From NCBI RefSeq assembly GCF_036320485.1, contig NZ_CP132911.1, positions 310,001 to 374,000 of the forward strand: 64,000 nt of DNA, written 5' to 3'. The translations under genes and the position numbers were made by a program. Of the stretch, positions 51,693-60,946 are shown in pieces. A model generated the notes under the pieces. The model did no database searches. It had not been told where the DNA came from and saw nothing but the letters and a program-made list of their open reading frames with translations. Position 1 is the first letter of the stretch. Each line of letters starts with the position of its first letter. Origin of the DNA: Dyella sp. A6 (GTDB taxonomy: Bacteria; Pseudomonadota; Gammaproteobacteria; Xanthomonadales; Rhodanobacteraceae).

Positions 51693-52994
51693 ATGAAATG
51701 GGAACAACGGCTGCGCATGTTCAGCGTATCGCAACGCCTGGCGATGTTCCTGGCGCTGGTGCTGCTGCCGATGCTGATTCTCAGCGTGGTCAGCGTGAGC
51801 GTCCTGAACGACCAGGAGCTGGCGTTCCGCGATTCGGTGGAAGAGTCGGTCACGACGCTGCTTCCGCTCAACACGCTCGAGCATTACCTGCAGCGCGCGA
51901 TGGTCGACGAGCTCGAAATGCAGTCGAGCGAATCCACGCCGGGTTTCGCCGCATTGTCCGACAGCATCGACAAGACCTTCGCCAGCATCGAGTCGGTGGA
52001 CCAGGGTGACGGCATTGCCGGCGAGGTGGACAAGGCCGAGCAGTCCTGGGTGAGTGCGCGGCCGGCCGTGCGCCGGCTGGTGGAACAGGTGCGGCAGGCA
52101 CATCTGGGGCACCACGGTACAGCGACCCATGCGGATACCCGGGCCGGGCTGCAGGCTGCCATCGACGATGTCGCCCAGGCCCGCAGGCAACTGACGCGTG
52201 TGGTCAAGGCGCGTTACCTGCATGCCATTGCGGAACGGCATCGCCAGCTGCGCTGGCTGGTCGGTGGCTGGGCCCTGACCCTGGTGCTGGCCGCGTTGCT
52301 GGTGGCAGCTTTCGTGCGTTCGCTGCTGCGGCCGATCCGTGAGCTGGGACAGGCCGCCCGTGGCATGGGTGCCGGTACGCCAGGCGTACGTGCGTCGGTG
52401 GCCGGCAACGACGAACTGACGGCCCTGGCCGAACGCTTCAACGAGATGGCGGCGTACTGGGAAGCCTCGCGGCAGACGCTGCTGGCCGAGGCTGCACAGG
52501 ACCCGCTGACCCGGGTGCTCAACCGGCGCGGCGTGCTGTCGGTGCTCGAAACCAGTCTGGCGGCGCATGCGCGCGGCCATGCGCCGGTCAGCGTGTTCAT
52601 GATCGATCTGGACCGCTTCAAGGCGATCAACGACCAGTATGGCCACAGTGCCGGCGACCGGGCGCTGGTCTGGATCGCGCAGCGCCTGCAGGAGATGTTG
52701 CGCGAGGGCGACCGGCTCGGCCGCTACGGTGGCGACGAGTTCCTGGTGGTGTTGCCCGGCACGACCCTGACGCAGGGAATGGATATTGCCCGGCGCATCG
52801 AGGCGGCGCTCAACGAGGCCGCGCGGCGCGAATCGGCCCGGCCGGGCGTGAGCATCGGCGTGGGTGCGGCCCCGGACCATGGCTGGGACGCGGTGTCGCT
52901 GATCGAGGCCGCCGATCGCATGCTGTATGTCCACAAGCATCAGCGGGCGACCGATGCCGGAACCCGCTGGCGTACCGGTTCCACGCCGGGCTGA
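51693..52994 (+). CDS. Membrane diguanylate cyclase (HAMP-GGDEF)
   Basis: This 433-residue diguanylate cyclase makes cyclic di-GMP from GTP. Two helices (about 14-36 and 188-210) enclose a helical periplasmic sensor of roughly 150 residues. A HAMP domain leads to GGDEF, with intact GGDEF at 346-350 and the RxxD inhibitory site (REGD) exactly five residues before it. Product inhibition is therefore expected. The ATG has AGGGG 6 bases upstream. It is a single gene after TraB/GumN and the second cyclic-di-GMP enzyme within 10 kb. Confidence 0.9.
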   Translation: MKWEQRLRMFSVSQRLAMFLALVLLPMLILSVVSVSVLNDQELAFRDSVEESVTTLLPLNTLEHYLQRAMVDELEMQSSESTPGFAALSDSIDKTFASIESVDQGDGIAGEVDKAEQSWVSARPAVRRLVEQVRQAHLGHHGTATHADTRAGLQAAIDDVAQARRQLTRVVKARYLHAIAERHRQLRWLVGGWALTLVLAALLVAAFVRSLLRPIRELGQAARGMGAGTPGVRASVAGNDELTALAERFNEMAAYWEASRQTLLAEAAQDPLTRVLNRRGVLSVLETSLAAHARGHAPVSVFMIDLDRFKAINDQYGHSAGDRALVWIAQRLQEMLREGDRLGRYGGDEFLVVLPGTTLTQGMDIARRIEAALNEAARRESARPGVSIGVGAAPDHGWDAVSLIEAADRMLYVHKHQRATDAGTRWRTGSTPG

Positions 52995-53226
52995 GGTTCG
53001 GCGGCCGGTTTGCGCGTTGTGGCCGCAGCGGCCGGCGGCATATACAATGCAGGCCGCCCATCCGTGAGCGTATCCGGCAGCCCCATGCGGCTCGCCTGTT
53101 TCAGCCACCCTCACACGGGCCTTTGCCTCTACCGACGTGTGGCCGCGACGCTGCGGCCCCCGGTCCTTTTGTGCCATGCCGCCCGTGGACGTGTTCCGCG
53201 GAGGGCTTATCGACTCCAGGTTTTCG

Positions 53227-54708
53227 ATGACTTACCGGACATTCCGCCAGGACTGGCTCTCCAACATCCGCAATGACGTACTGGCCGGCACGGTGGTCGC
53301 CCTGGCACTGATTCCCGAGGCGATCGCGTTTTCCATCATCGCCGGCGTCGATCCCAAGATCGGCCTGTACGCGGCGTTCTGCATCGCGGTGACGGTGTCG
53401 ATCACCGGCGGGCGCCCGGGCATGGTTTCCGCCGCCACCGGCTCGACCGCGCTGCTGATGGTCACCCTGGTCAAGGACTACGGCCTGCAATACCTGCTGC
53501 TGACCACGCTGTGCACGGGGGTGTTGCAGATCATCGCCGGCACGCTCAGGCTGGGCGGGTTGATGCGTTTCGTGTCGCGCTCGGTGATCACCGGTTTCGT
53601 GAACGCGCTGGCCATCCTGATCTTCATGGCGCAGCTGCCGCAGTTTGTCGGGGCAGGCTGGCAGGTCTACGCGCTGGTCGCGGCCGGCTTGGTCATCATC
53701 TACGGCTTCCCGCGGATTACCCGGGCGGTGCCGTCGCCACTGGTCAGCATCATCGCGATCACGGCCTTCACCCTGCTCACCGGGCTGCATGTGCGCACGG
53801 TCGGCGACATGGGCGCGTTGCCGCACAGCCTGCCGGTGTTCCTGCTGCCGAAGGTGCCGCTGAACCTGCATACGCTGGTGGTGGTGCTGTCCTATGCGGT
53901 GCCGATCGCGGTGGTGGGCCTGCTCGAGTCGCTGATGACGGCGACCATCGTCGACGAATTCACCGACACGCCCAGCGACAAGAATCGCGAGTGCGTCGGC
54001 CAAGGCATCGCCAACATCGTCTCCGGCCTGTTCGGCGGCATGGCGGGCTGCGCGATGATCGGCCAGTCGGTGATCAACGTGAAGTCGGGCGGGCGCGGGC
54101 GGCTGTCCACCCTGTGCGCCGGCATCCTGCTGCTGATCATGGTGGTGTTCGCGCGGCCATGGGTCAGCCGGATTCCGATGGCGGCTCTGGTCGCGGTGAT
54201 GATCATGGTGTCGATCGGCACATTCAAATGGAGTTCGTTCCGCGACCTGCGTGAGCATCCGAAGTCGTCCAGCGTGGTGATGATCGCCACCGTGGTCGTA
54301 GTCATCGCCACGCACAACCTGGCGCTGGGTGTACTGGTCGGCGTGCTGCTCAGCGCGCTGTTCTTCGCGCGCAAGGTGGGCCAGGTGATGCATGTGGGCT
54401 CCACGCTGAGTGCCGACGAGCGCATGCGCGAATACCGCGTGACCGGCCAGGTGTTCTTCGCCTCGTCGGAGGCGTTCGTCAATGCCTTCGATTTCCGCGA
54501 GGCGCTGGATGCCGTGAGCATCGATGTCAGCCGCGCGCATTTCTGGGACCTGACTGCCGTCGGTGCGTTGGATAAGGTGGTCCTGAAGTTCCGCCGCGAA
54601 GGCACCCGGGTGGAGGTTCATGGCATGAACGAGGCGAGTGCAACGCTGGTCGACCGACTGGCCGTGCACGATCGTCCCGAGGCAGCCGAAGCGTTGATGG
54701 GACACTGA
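53227..54708 (+). CDS. SulP/SLC26-family anion transporter with STAS domain
   Basis: This 493-residue inner-membrane transporter has 10-12 helices starting with [20 protein letters not shown], the SulP signature region, and [22 protein letters not shown]-terminal STAS domain (about 400-490, [20 protein letters not shown]) follows. SulP proteins carry sulfate, bicarbonate or dicarboxylates; the substrate cannot be inferred. The start MTYRTF is preceded by AGG. A universal-stress gene follows after 10 bases, so the pair form an operon. Confidence 0.88.
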   Translation: MTYRTFRQDWLSNIRNDVLAGTVVALALIPEAIAFSIIAGVDPKIGLYAAFCIAVTVSITGGRPGMVSAATGSTALLMVTLVKDYGLQYLLLTTLCTGVLQIIAGTLRLGGLMRFVSRSVITGFVNALAILIFMAQLPQFVGAGWQVYALVAAGLVIIYGFPRITRAVPSPLVSIIAITAFTLLTGLHVRTVGDMGALPHSLPVFLLPKVPLNLHTLVVVLSYAVPIAVVGLLESLMTATIVDEFTDTPSDKNRECVGQGIANIVSGLFGGMAGCAMIGQSVINVKSGGRGRLSTLCAGILLLIMVVFARPWVSRIPMAALVAVMIMVSIGTFKWSSFRDLREHPKSSSVVMIATVVVVIATHNLALGVLVGVLLSALFFARKVGQVMHVGSTLSADERMREYRVTGQVFFASSEAFVNAFDFREALDAVSIDVSRAHFWDLTAVGALDKVVLKFRREGTRVEVHGMNEASATLVDRLAVHDRPEAAEALMGH

Positions 54709-54718
54709 GGAACCGCGC

Positions 54719-55570
54719 ATGACGACACTGCTTGTCTGTATCGACGATTCGACCTACACCCGCAGCGTGCTCGACCATGGCGCATGGGCCGCGGCACGGC
54801 TTCAGGGTGGCGTGGAACTGCTGCACGCGATCGAGCGCCAGCCCGCGCGTCCGCCGGTCGACCTCAGCGGCAGCATCGGCATGGACGACGACCAGTCGCT
54901 GCTTGCCGAGCTGGCGCGGCTGGACGAGCAGCGCGGGAGCCTGGCGCTGCAGCACGGGCACCAGCTGCTGGATGCGGCGGCAGCCGATCTGCGCGGACGC
55001 GGCATTGCGCAGGTGCACGCACGGCTGCGCCACGGCCACCTGGTCGACGTGATCGAAGGCGAACAGCCGGAGCATGACGTGCTGGTGCTCGGCAAGCGTG
55101 GCGAGCATGCCGACTTCGCCCGCCTGCACCTGGGCAGCACGATGGAGCGCATGCTGCGCGCCTCGACACGGCCGCTGCTGATCGCTTCGCGCGCATTCCG
55201 TCCGGTACAGCGCGTGCTGGTGGCCTTCGACGGCAGTCCGAGCGCGCGCCGCGCGGTCGAATGGGTGGCGCGCAGCCCGTTGCTGGCGGGGCTGGAGTGT
55301 CATCTACTGATGGTTGCCAACGAGGACCGCGCGGCCACTGTGCACATGGACTGGGCGCGCGCCCTGCTGGAAGCAGCCGATGTCAGTTTCCGCACCGAGA
55401 TCATTCCCGGCCATGCCGAGGAGGTGCTGGCCGATTATGTCCAGCGGCAGTCGATCGATCTGCTGGTGGCCGGCGCGTACGGGCACTCGCGCATCCGCGA
55501 ACTGCTGGTCGGCAGCACGCTGACCGGCCTGATCCGCCGTTGCCTGGTGCCGGTGCTGGTGGTGCGCTGA
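54719..55570 (+). CDS. Tandem universal stress protein (UspA family)
   Basis: This 283-residue cytoplasmic protein has two Usp domains: residues 1-155 (LLVCIDDSTYTRSVLDH, then LVLGKRGEHADFARLHLGST) and 160-283 (VLVAFDGSPSARRAVEW, then LLVAGAYGHSRIRELLVGST). The C-terminal G-x2-G-x9-G-S/T nucleotide-binding loop is better kept in the second half. GAGGAA lies 6 bases before the ATG. Joint transcription with a SulP transporter is common in proteobacteria and may link anion transport to energy or stress state. Confidence 0.9.
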   Translation: MTTLLVCIDDSTYTRSVLDHGAWAAARLQGGVELLHAIERQPARPPVDLSGSIGMDDDQSLLAELARLDEQRGSLALQHGHQLLDAAAADLRGRGIAQVHARLRHGHLVDVIEGEQPEHDVLVLGKRGEHADFARLHLGSTMERMLRASTRPLLIASRAFRPVQRVLVAFDGSPSARRAVEWVARSPLLAGLECHLLMVANEDRAATVHMDWARALLEAADVSFRTEIIPGHAEEVLADYVQRQSIDLLVAGAYGHSRIRELLVGSTLTGLIRRCLVPVLVVR

Positions 55571-55676
55571 ATCACTTGGGTTGCCGTGTCGCCACAAGCT
55601 GGAACCGTGGCGGCATGCCAGGCGCCAGCCCAGGCATTACCATGGTGCCAGTCCGCCATGCTGGAGCACGTGTTTC

Positions 55677-56297
55677 ATGCTTGAAAAGTTGATCGGCCTG
55701 ATCGCAGGCTTCGTGATCGCGGTGATCTCGCGCATGCAGTATGCGGGCATTGCGCTGTTGATGGGCATCGAGAGCGCCTGCATTCCGTTGCCGTCCGAAG
55801 TCATCATGCCGTTCTCCGGCTACCTGGTCTACAAGGGCACGCTGGTGCTGTGGCTGGTGGCGGTGGCCGGTGCGGTCGGTTGTGTGCTGGGTTCCTGGGT
55901 GGCCTATGCGGTCGGTGCGTGGGGCGGCCGGCCGCTGATCGAGCGCTACGGCAAGTACGTGCTGATCTCGAGCCACGACCTCGACCTGGCCGACCGCTGG
56001 TTCCAGCGGCACGGTGAAATCACCATCTTCGTTGGCCGCCTGTTGCCGGTGGTGCGTACCTTCATCGCCTTTCCGGCCGGTGTAGCCCGCATGCCGCTGT
56101 GGCGCTTCAGCCTGTATACCTTCCTCGGCTCGCTGATCTGGTGCTGGGGGCTGGCCTGGATCGGGCTGCGGCTGGGTCAGCACTGGAACACGCTGGGCGT
56201 GTATTTCCACCGCTTCGACGGTGCGATTGTCGCGGTGCTGCTGCTGCTCGCGGCGTGGTACGTGTGGCGCCACCTGCGCCATCTGCGTCGATCCTGA
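55677..56297 (+). CDS. DedA-family membrane protein
   Basis: This 206-residue inner-membrane protein of the DedA/VTT family is probably a lipid (undecaprenyl phosphate or phospholipid) flippase. The early Glu and Pro-rich re-entrant loop (GIESACIPLPSEVIMPFSGYL), the G-x-x-x-G-S helix and the conserved FVGRLLPVVRTFIAFPAG motif with paired Arg are present. GGAG lies 11 bases before the ATG. It is 106 bases after the UspA gene, in the same direction. Confidence 0.88.
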   Translation: MLEKLIGLIAGFVIAVISRMQYAGIALLMGIESACIPLPSEVIMPFSGYLVYKGTLVLWLVAVAGAVGCVLGSWVAYAVGAWGGRPLIERYGKYVLISSHDLDLADRWFQRHGEITIFVGRLLPVVRTFIAFPAGVARMPLWRFSLYTFLGSLIWCWGLAWIGLRLGQHWNTLGVYFHRFDGAIVAVLLLLAAWYVWRHLRHLRRS

Positions 56298-56318
56298 GCC
56301 ACGCGCAGTCTTCATCCA

Positions 56319-56346
56319 GGGGCGCCGTGATGTCGGTCGGCGCCCC
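56319..56346 (+). terminator. Probable terminator after the DedA gene
   Basis: Perfect 9-bp stem GGGGCGCCG / CGGCGCCCC with a 10-base loop, 21 bases after the stop codon. It has no U tract, so it is a weaker call. Confidence 0.5.
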
Positions 56347-56508
56347 GGCATTCCTTCGGTGGGAGTCCGTGCGCGGGAGGTGCGGGCGGCGCACTGCGCT
56401 TGTCCTGTGCGCCAGCGGAACGCGGCCTGCACAGGTCATGGACGAAATCGTTTCCTGAAAAAACTGCGTTTCGGGACCCCGATTCGTTAATTCCGTTGCG
56501 CCTCGCGA

Positions 56509-56526
56509 AGCGCGATATATCGCGCT
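56509..56526. promoter_or_regulatory. Perfect 18-bp palindrome in the dedA-lacI intergenic region
   Basis: AGCGCGATATATCGCGCT is an uninterrupted palindrome within the 436-base gap (56298-56733). The gap otherwise contains the dedA terminator and the LacI-type site, with no convincing gene. The shape suits a dimeric helix-turn-helix repressor, but no candidate regulator or regulated gene is evident here. Confidence 0.4.
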
Positions 56527-56664
56527 GCAGCATGTGCGGACCTTCGATTTTCTGCGCGCCATTCCCTGTTTCCATGCGGTGTGCCGGATCGTGCCGAATG
56601 CGTGCGACGAAAACACATTGCGATGCAGCATGACGGTGTTGCACACACTCTTTACAAGCTCTCA

Positions 56665-56680
56665 TGAAAACGTTTACGTT
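56665..56680. promoter_or_regulatory. LacI-type operator upstream of lacI
   Basis: TGAAAACGTTTACGTT contains the central AAACGTTT palindrome typical of LacI-family operators, about 55 bases before the regulator's GTG start. It shares TGAAAACGT with the site before the TonB receptor gene. Confidence 0.55.
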
Positions 56681-56733
56681 CTGCCCCGCTTCGGACCTGG
56701 CATGGGTCCGATATCGGCAAGGGGAGGGTAGGC

Positions 56734-57747
56734 GTGACGACAACCATCAAGGATGTAGCACGGGAGGCCAAGGTATCGGTGGCCTCGGTGTCGCGCGCCC
56801 TCAACGGCACCGGGGGCGTGACCCCGGCCACCGAAAAACGCATCCGCGAGGCGGCTTCGCGCCTGCGCTACGTACCGCACGGAGCTGCCCGCAGCCTGAT
56901 CACCCGGCGCACGCACACCATCGGTGCGCTGTTGCCCGATCTGCACGGTGAATTCTTCTCGGAACTGATTCGCGGCATCGATCTGGAAGCGCGGTCGCGC
57001 GGCCTGCACCTGCTGGTGTCCAGCTCGCACGACGGCGTGGCCGATGCGGCAGCGGCACTGCGTGCCATGCAGGGACGGGTCGACGGCATCGTGATCCTGT
57101 CGTCGCGGGTCGACGAGGCGTTCCTGAAAGCCAACCTGCCCGAGGGCCTGCCGGCGGTGCTGCTCAACAGCGCGGTGAAGAACCCCGAGCATGCCGTGCT
57201 GAACATCGACAATTTCGCGGGCACCTACGCCATGGTGCGCCACCTGCTCGGGCTTGGGCACAAGCGGATCACCTTCATTGCCGGCCCGAAGGACAACTAC
57301 GACGCACACCAGCGCGTCGAAGGCTTCCGCGCCGCGATGGGCGAGCTCATGCCCGGCAATGCGGTGCGGGTGATCAAGGGCGACTTCAGCGAGAAGTCCG
57401 GCTACCTGGCCGGACGTGAAGTGCTGGCGGCCCGGACCCGTCCGCAGGCGGTGTTCGCTGCCAACGACATGATGGCCGTGGGTTGCCTGCAGGCCTTCAA
57501 GGAGGCCGGCCTGGATGTACCGGGCGATATCGCCCTGGCCGGTTTCGACGACATTCCCATCGCGCGTTACGTCACGCCACCACTCAGCACTGTGCGCGTA
57601 CGCATCGCGGATCTGGGCAAGAACGCCATGGACATGCTTGCCGACTTGATGGATCGCCCCGGACAGTCGGCGGCTTCGGTACACACGCTCGGCTGCGACA
57701 TCGTCGTGCGTGAATCGTGCGGGGCACATAACGGGGCGAGACCGTAG
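56734..57747 (+). CDS. LacI-family transcriptional regulator
   Basis: This 337-residue sugar-responsive repressor has an N-terminal helix-turn-helix (TIKDVAREAKVSVASVSRAL) with hinge helix (AARSLITRRT). A periplasmic-binding-protein-like effector domain (IGALLPDLHGEFFSELIRGI to the C-terminus) follows. The GTG start has a strong GGGGAGGG 5-6 bases upstream. It stands directly before a TonB receptor, a tryptophan halogenase and a secreted glycosidase, the usual order of carbohydrate-uptake loci in Lysobacterales, so it is the probable local regulator. Confidence 0.92.
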   Translation: MTTTIKDVAREAKVSVASVSRALNGTGGVTPATEKRIREAASRLRYVPHGAARSLITRRTHTIGALLPDLHGEFFSELIRGIDLEARSRGLHLLVSSSHDGVADAAAALRAMQGRVDGIVILSSRVDEAFLKANLPEGLPAVLLNSAVKNPEHAVLNIDNFAGTYAMVRHLLGLGHKRITFIAGPKDNYDAHQRVEGFRAAMGELMPGNAVRVIKGDFSEKSGYLAGREVLAARTRPQAVFAANDMMAVGCLQAFKEAGLDVPGDIALAGFDDIPIARYVTPPLSTVRVRIADLGKNAMDMLADLMDRPGQSAASVHTLGCDIVVRESCGAHNGARP

Positions 57748-57755
57748 TCATCACA

Positions 57756-57772
57756 TTCAAGACGTTTTCACC
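57756..57772. promoter_or_regulatory. LacI-type operator upstream of the TonB receptor
   Basis: On the minus strand it reads GGTGAAAACGTCTTGAA, with TGAAAACGT in common with the site at 56665-56680. It lies 37 bases before the receptor's ATG, where a repressor would block transcription. Confidence 0.5.
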
Positions 57773-57808
57773 GTTCGTCAAATCGTTGGCGAGAGTGGAG
57801 GGGAGATC

Positions 57809-60800
57809 ATGAGTCATCAGAAGCATTTCAAGAAAAGATTGCTCGCGGGCGCCGTCGTTGCCGCCATGTCGGCAGCACTGCCCACGATGGTCTGGGCGCA
57901 GTCGGCAGACGCCACCCTGCGTGGTCACGCGCCGGCCGAAGCGATCGTCACGGCGAAGAATGTCGCCACCGGTGCGGTGCGCGTCACGCGTTCGGACAAG
58001 GACGGCAGCTATGCCCTGGTGGGCATGCCGCCGGGTACCTATCAGGTCGATGCCGGCCCGGGCACGCAGCACACGGTCACGTTGACGGTCGCCTCGACCG
58101 CGACCCTGGACCTGCAGAAAGCCGCGACGGTCGCTGCCGCCGCCAGTGCCACCAATCTCGGCGCGGTGACGGTCAACGCCACCACGCTGCAGGACGTGAA
58201 GACGTCCGAGGTCGGCCAGACAGTTTCGCTGCACCAGATCAACACCACTCCGGAAGCCTCGCGCAACTTCCTCGAGTTCGCCGACACGGTGCCGGGCATG
58301 GTGTTCACCCGCGACGCCAACGGCAACACCAGCCTTCGTTCGGGCGCGCAGGCGAGCTCGGCGATCAACGTGTACATCGACGGCGTCGGCCAGAAGAACT
58401 ACGTGCTGCCGGGCGGTATCACCGGGCAGAACGCCAGCCAGGGCAATCCGTTCCCGCAGCTGGCGATCGGCGAATACAAGGTCATCACGTCGAACTACAA
58501 GGCCGAGTACGACCAGATTTCCAGCGCCGCGGTCGTTGCCCAGACCAAGTCAGGCACCAACCAGTTCCACGGTGACGTGTTCGGTGACTACACCAACACC
58601 CGCATGCGCGCCGAAACGCCGGCCGAACAGGCCGCGGGCAAGAAGACGCCCTCGCACGAGAAAGACTACGGCTTCGACCTCGGCGGTCCGATCATCAAGG
58701 ACAAGGCGCACTTCTTCATCACCTACGAAGGCAAGGAATTCAATACGCCGACCACGGTGGTGCCAGGTGTCGATACCGCTTATGTCAGCCAGCTTCCGGC
58801 CAGTGTGCAGAGCCTGTTCGGCCCGACCAACCTGTCGTTCAAGGAGAATGACTGGTTCGGCAAGATCGACTACGAGCCGACCGACCGCGATCGCTTCGAG
58901 TTCAGCGGCAAGTACCGTCATGAGACGTCCATCGGCGGCGTCGGTGGCGTGACGGCGGCTACGGCCGCGCTCAACACCATCAATACCGACAAGCGCTTCG
59001 ACATCCGCTGGGATCACAGCGCCTACAGCTGGTTCAACCGCCTGCAGGTGACCTACGAGAACGCGTTCTTCTCGCCCACCCCGGCCACGTTTGGTGCCGG
59101 TGCCGCATACACGCCGGCCAGCAACCAGAACCAGGTGATCCTGCAGACCGGCAACTCGCCGCTGGCGCAGCAGAACAAGGGGCAGAAGGGTCCGGCGATC
59201 CAGGACGACCTCACCTTCAACGACTTCGAATGGCATGGCGACCATGTCGTGAAGATGGGCGTGAAATACAAGGCGGTGAAGTTGCTGGCGCAGGACGCGG
59301 GCGATGCCAACGCATTGTTCAGCTATGCGGTGTCGCCCACCAGTGGCACCGAATCGATCCCGTACAAGGTGCAGTTCGGCTCGCCGGTGCCCGGCCTCAG
59401 CCCGGTTGCAACCAGCTCCGACAAGCAGTTCGGCATGTACGTGCAGGATGACTGGGCGGTCAACGAACACCTGACCCTGAACCTCGGTGTGCGCTGGGAT
59501 TACGAAGAGACGCCGTCGTACCTCAACTACGTCACCCCGGCCAATGTGGTTGCTGCACTCAACTCGCAGGACCCGAAGGCGCCGGCAGGCCAGACCTATG
59601 CGCAGTCCCTGGCCAAGGGCGGCGTGAACGTCAACGACTACATCAGCACCGGCCACAACCGCCATGCACCCAAGAACGAATGGCAGCCGCGACTGGGCTT
59701 CTCGTACGACATCAACGGTGACCAGGATCACGTGATCTTCGGCGGTTACGGCCGTTCCTACGACCGTAACCTGTACGAGTCGCTGCAGGTGGAGCAGACC
59801 AAGTCGGTGCTGTCGCAGCCGACGCTGTACTTCAACACGCCGATGGAACCCTGCACGTCGAGCTCGACCTGCCTGACCTGGGATCCGAAGTACCTCAACA
59901 TCAGCGCGTTGCAGGCGCTGGTTGCCGGCAGCACGGCGGGCAAGGAAATCGATCTCGTCAACAACAACCTGAAGGCGCCGTATTCCGATCAGTTCAGCAT
60001 CGGCATGCGCAACCGGGTGGGCGAGTGGAACACCAGCGTTTCGCTGGTCGATATCCGCAGCCACAACGGTCTGGTCTACACCTTGGGCAATCGTTATCCG
60101 GACGGTGCGTTCTGGCAGAAGGGCAGCCAGCCCTGGGGCGATGGCGTGCCGGGCTTCGGTAGCCTGATCATCGGCAACAACGGCCTGCAGACTCATACCA
60201 AGCAGGTCCTGATCGAGGTCGACAAACCGTACACGCACGAATCGCACTGGGGCGCGACCATCGCCTATACCTATTCGGATGCGTGGCAGAACAACGACAA
60301 CAACGATCCGACCGACCAGTACGCATTCGACTTCGCGACCATCGGCAACTACCCCTACACCCGGTCCGGCGTCTCCAAGCACCGGCTGGTAGCGACCGGC
60401 AGCCTGGATGGTCCGTGGGGCCTGGTGTTCGGCGCCAAGCTGACCCTGGCCACGCCAATTCCGGATCTTGGCCTGGCGTGCTATGGCCTGACGCCGACCA
60501 ATGTCGACCAGGGTCGCACCAACGGTGGTGGCTGCCAGTCGTACTCGATCGCACCGCCGGGCAACGGCCGCTTCCTGATCGGCGGCAAGATCTTCGGTTA
60601 CCGCGATTTCGATTTCCAGGCGACCAAGAACTTCCGCGTCTGGGGCGGCCTGAACGCCTACGCGCGTCTGGACGTGATCAACGCGTTCAACTGGAACAAC
60701 TATGTCGGGTACCTGCAGAGCTTCGGCTCCAACGGCGTGCTGAACCGGACGCCGGTGATCTACAACCCGACGGGCGACATCACCGGCTATCCACGCACGG

Positions 60801-60829
60801 TCAGGCTTAGTGTGGGCATGAGCTTCTGA
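57809..60829 (+). CDS. TonB-dependent receptor with N-terminal carboxypeptidase-regulatory-like domain (Oar-like)
   Basis: This 1006-residue outer-membrane receptor has a signal peptide (LLAGAVVAAMSAALPTMVWA). A CarboxypepD_reg-like beta domain follows (APAEAIVTAKNVATGAVRVT and SDKDGSYALVGMPPGTYQV). The plug (INTTPEASRNFLEFADTVPG, then SAINVYIDGVGQKNY) and a large barrel come next, ending TVRLSVGMSF. This Oar-type class imports or binds oligosaccharides in many Lysobacterales. GGAGGGG lies 6-8 bases before the ATG. It follows lacI with a probable LacI site between them and precedes a tryptophan halogenase and a glycoamylase-like enzyme. Uptake of a glucan or glycan product is inferred from these neighbours. 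Confidence 0.88.
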   Translation: MSHQKHFKKRLLAGAVVAAMSAALPTMVWAQSADATLRGHAPAEAIVTAKNVATGAVRVTRSDKDGSYALVGMPPGTYQVDAGPGTQHTVTLTVASTATLDLQKAATVAAAASATNLGAVTVNATTLQDVKTSEVGQTVSLHQINTTPEASRNFLEFADTVPGMVFTRDANGNTSLRSGAQASSAINVYIDGVGQKNYVLPGGITGQNASQGNPFPQLAIGEYKVITSNYKAEYDQISSAAVVAQTKSGTNQFHGDVFGDYTNTRMRAETPAEQAAGKKTPSHEKDYGFDLGGPIIKDKAHFFITYEGKEFNTPTTVVPGVDTAYVSQLPASVQSLFGPTNLSFKENDWFGKIDYEPTDRDRFEFSGKYRHETSIGGVGGVTAATAALNTINTDKRFDIRWDHSAYSWFNRLQVTYENAFFSPTPATFGAGAAYTPASNQNQVILQTGNSPLAQQNKGQKGPAIQDDLTFNDFEWHGDHVVKMGVKYKAVKLLAQDAGDANALFSYAVSPTSGTESIPYKVQFGSPVPGLSPVATSSDKQFGMYVQDDWAVNEHLTLNLGVRWDYEETPSYLNYVTPANVVAALNSQDPKAPAGQTYAQSLAKGGVNVNDYISTGHNRHAPKNEWQPRLGFSYDINGDQDHVIFGGYGRSYDRNLYESLQVEQTKSVLSQPTLYFNTPMEPCTSSSTCLTWDPKYLNISALQALVAGSTAGKEIDLVNNNLKAPYSDQFSIGMRNRVGEWNTSVSLVDIRSHNGLVYTLGNRYPDGAFWQKGSQPWGDGVPGFGSLIIGNNGLQTHTKQVLIEVDKPYTHESHWGATIAYTYSDAWQNNDNNDPTDQYAFDFATIGNYPYTRSGVSKHRLVATGSLDGPWGLVFGAKLTLATPIPDLGLACYGLTPTNVDQGRTNGGGCQSYSIAPPGNGRFLIGGKIFGYRDFDFQATKNFRVWGGLNAYARLDVINAFNWNNYVGYLQSFGSNGVLNRTPVIYNPTGDITGYPRTVRLSVGMSF

Positions 60830-60845
60830 TTTCCCCCCGGAGGCC

Positions 60846-60899
60846 GATCGCCGCCATTGGCGGCGATCCCGGGCGGCATCCGTGATGGCGGATGCCGCC
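60846..60899 (+). terminator. Tandem hairpins between the TonB receptor and halogenase genes
   Basis: Two perfect stem-loops stand side by side. The first is GATCGCCGCC / GGCGGCGATC with a 3-base loop (60846-60868). The second is GGCGGCATCCG / CGGATGCCGCC with a 6-base loop (60872-60899). Neither has a U tract. They could attenuate read-through or protect the receptor mRNA so that it outnumbers the downstream messages. Confidence 0.55.
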
Positions 60900-60946
60900 T
60901 GGTGTGCCTCGTTTACCTGCAACCAGCCGTCGACACAGTGCCTGCC

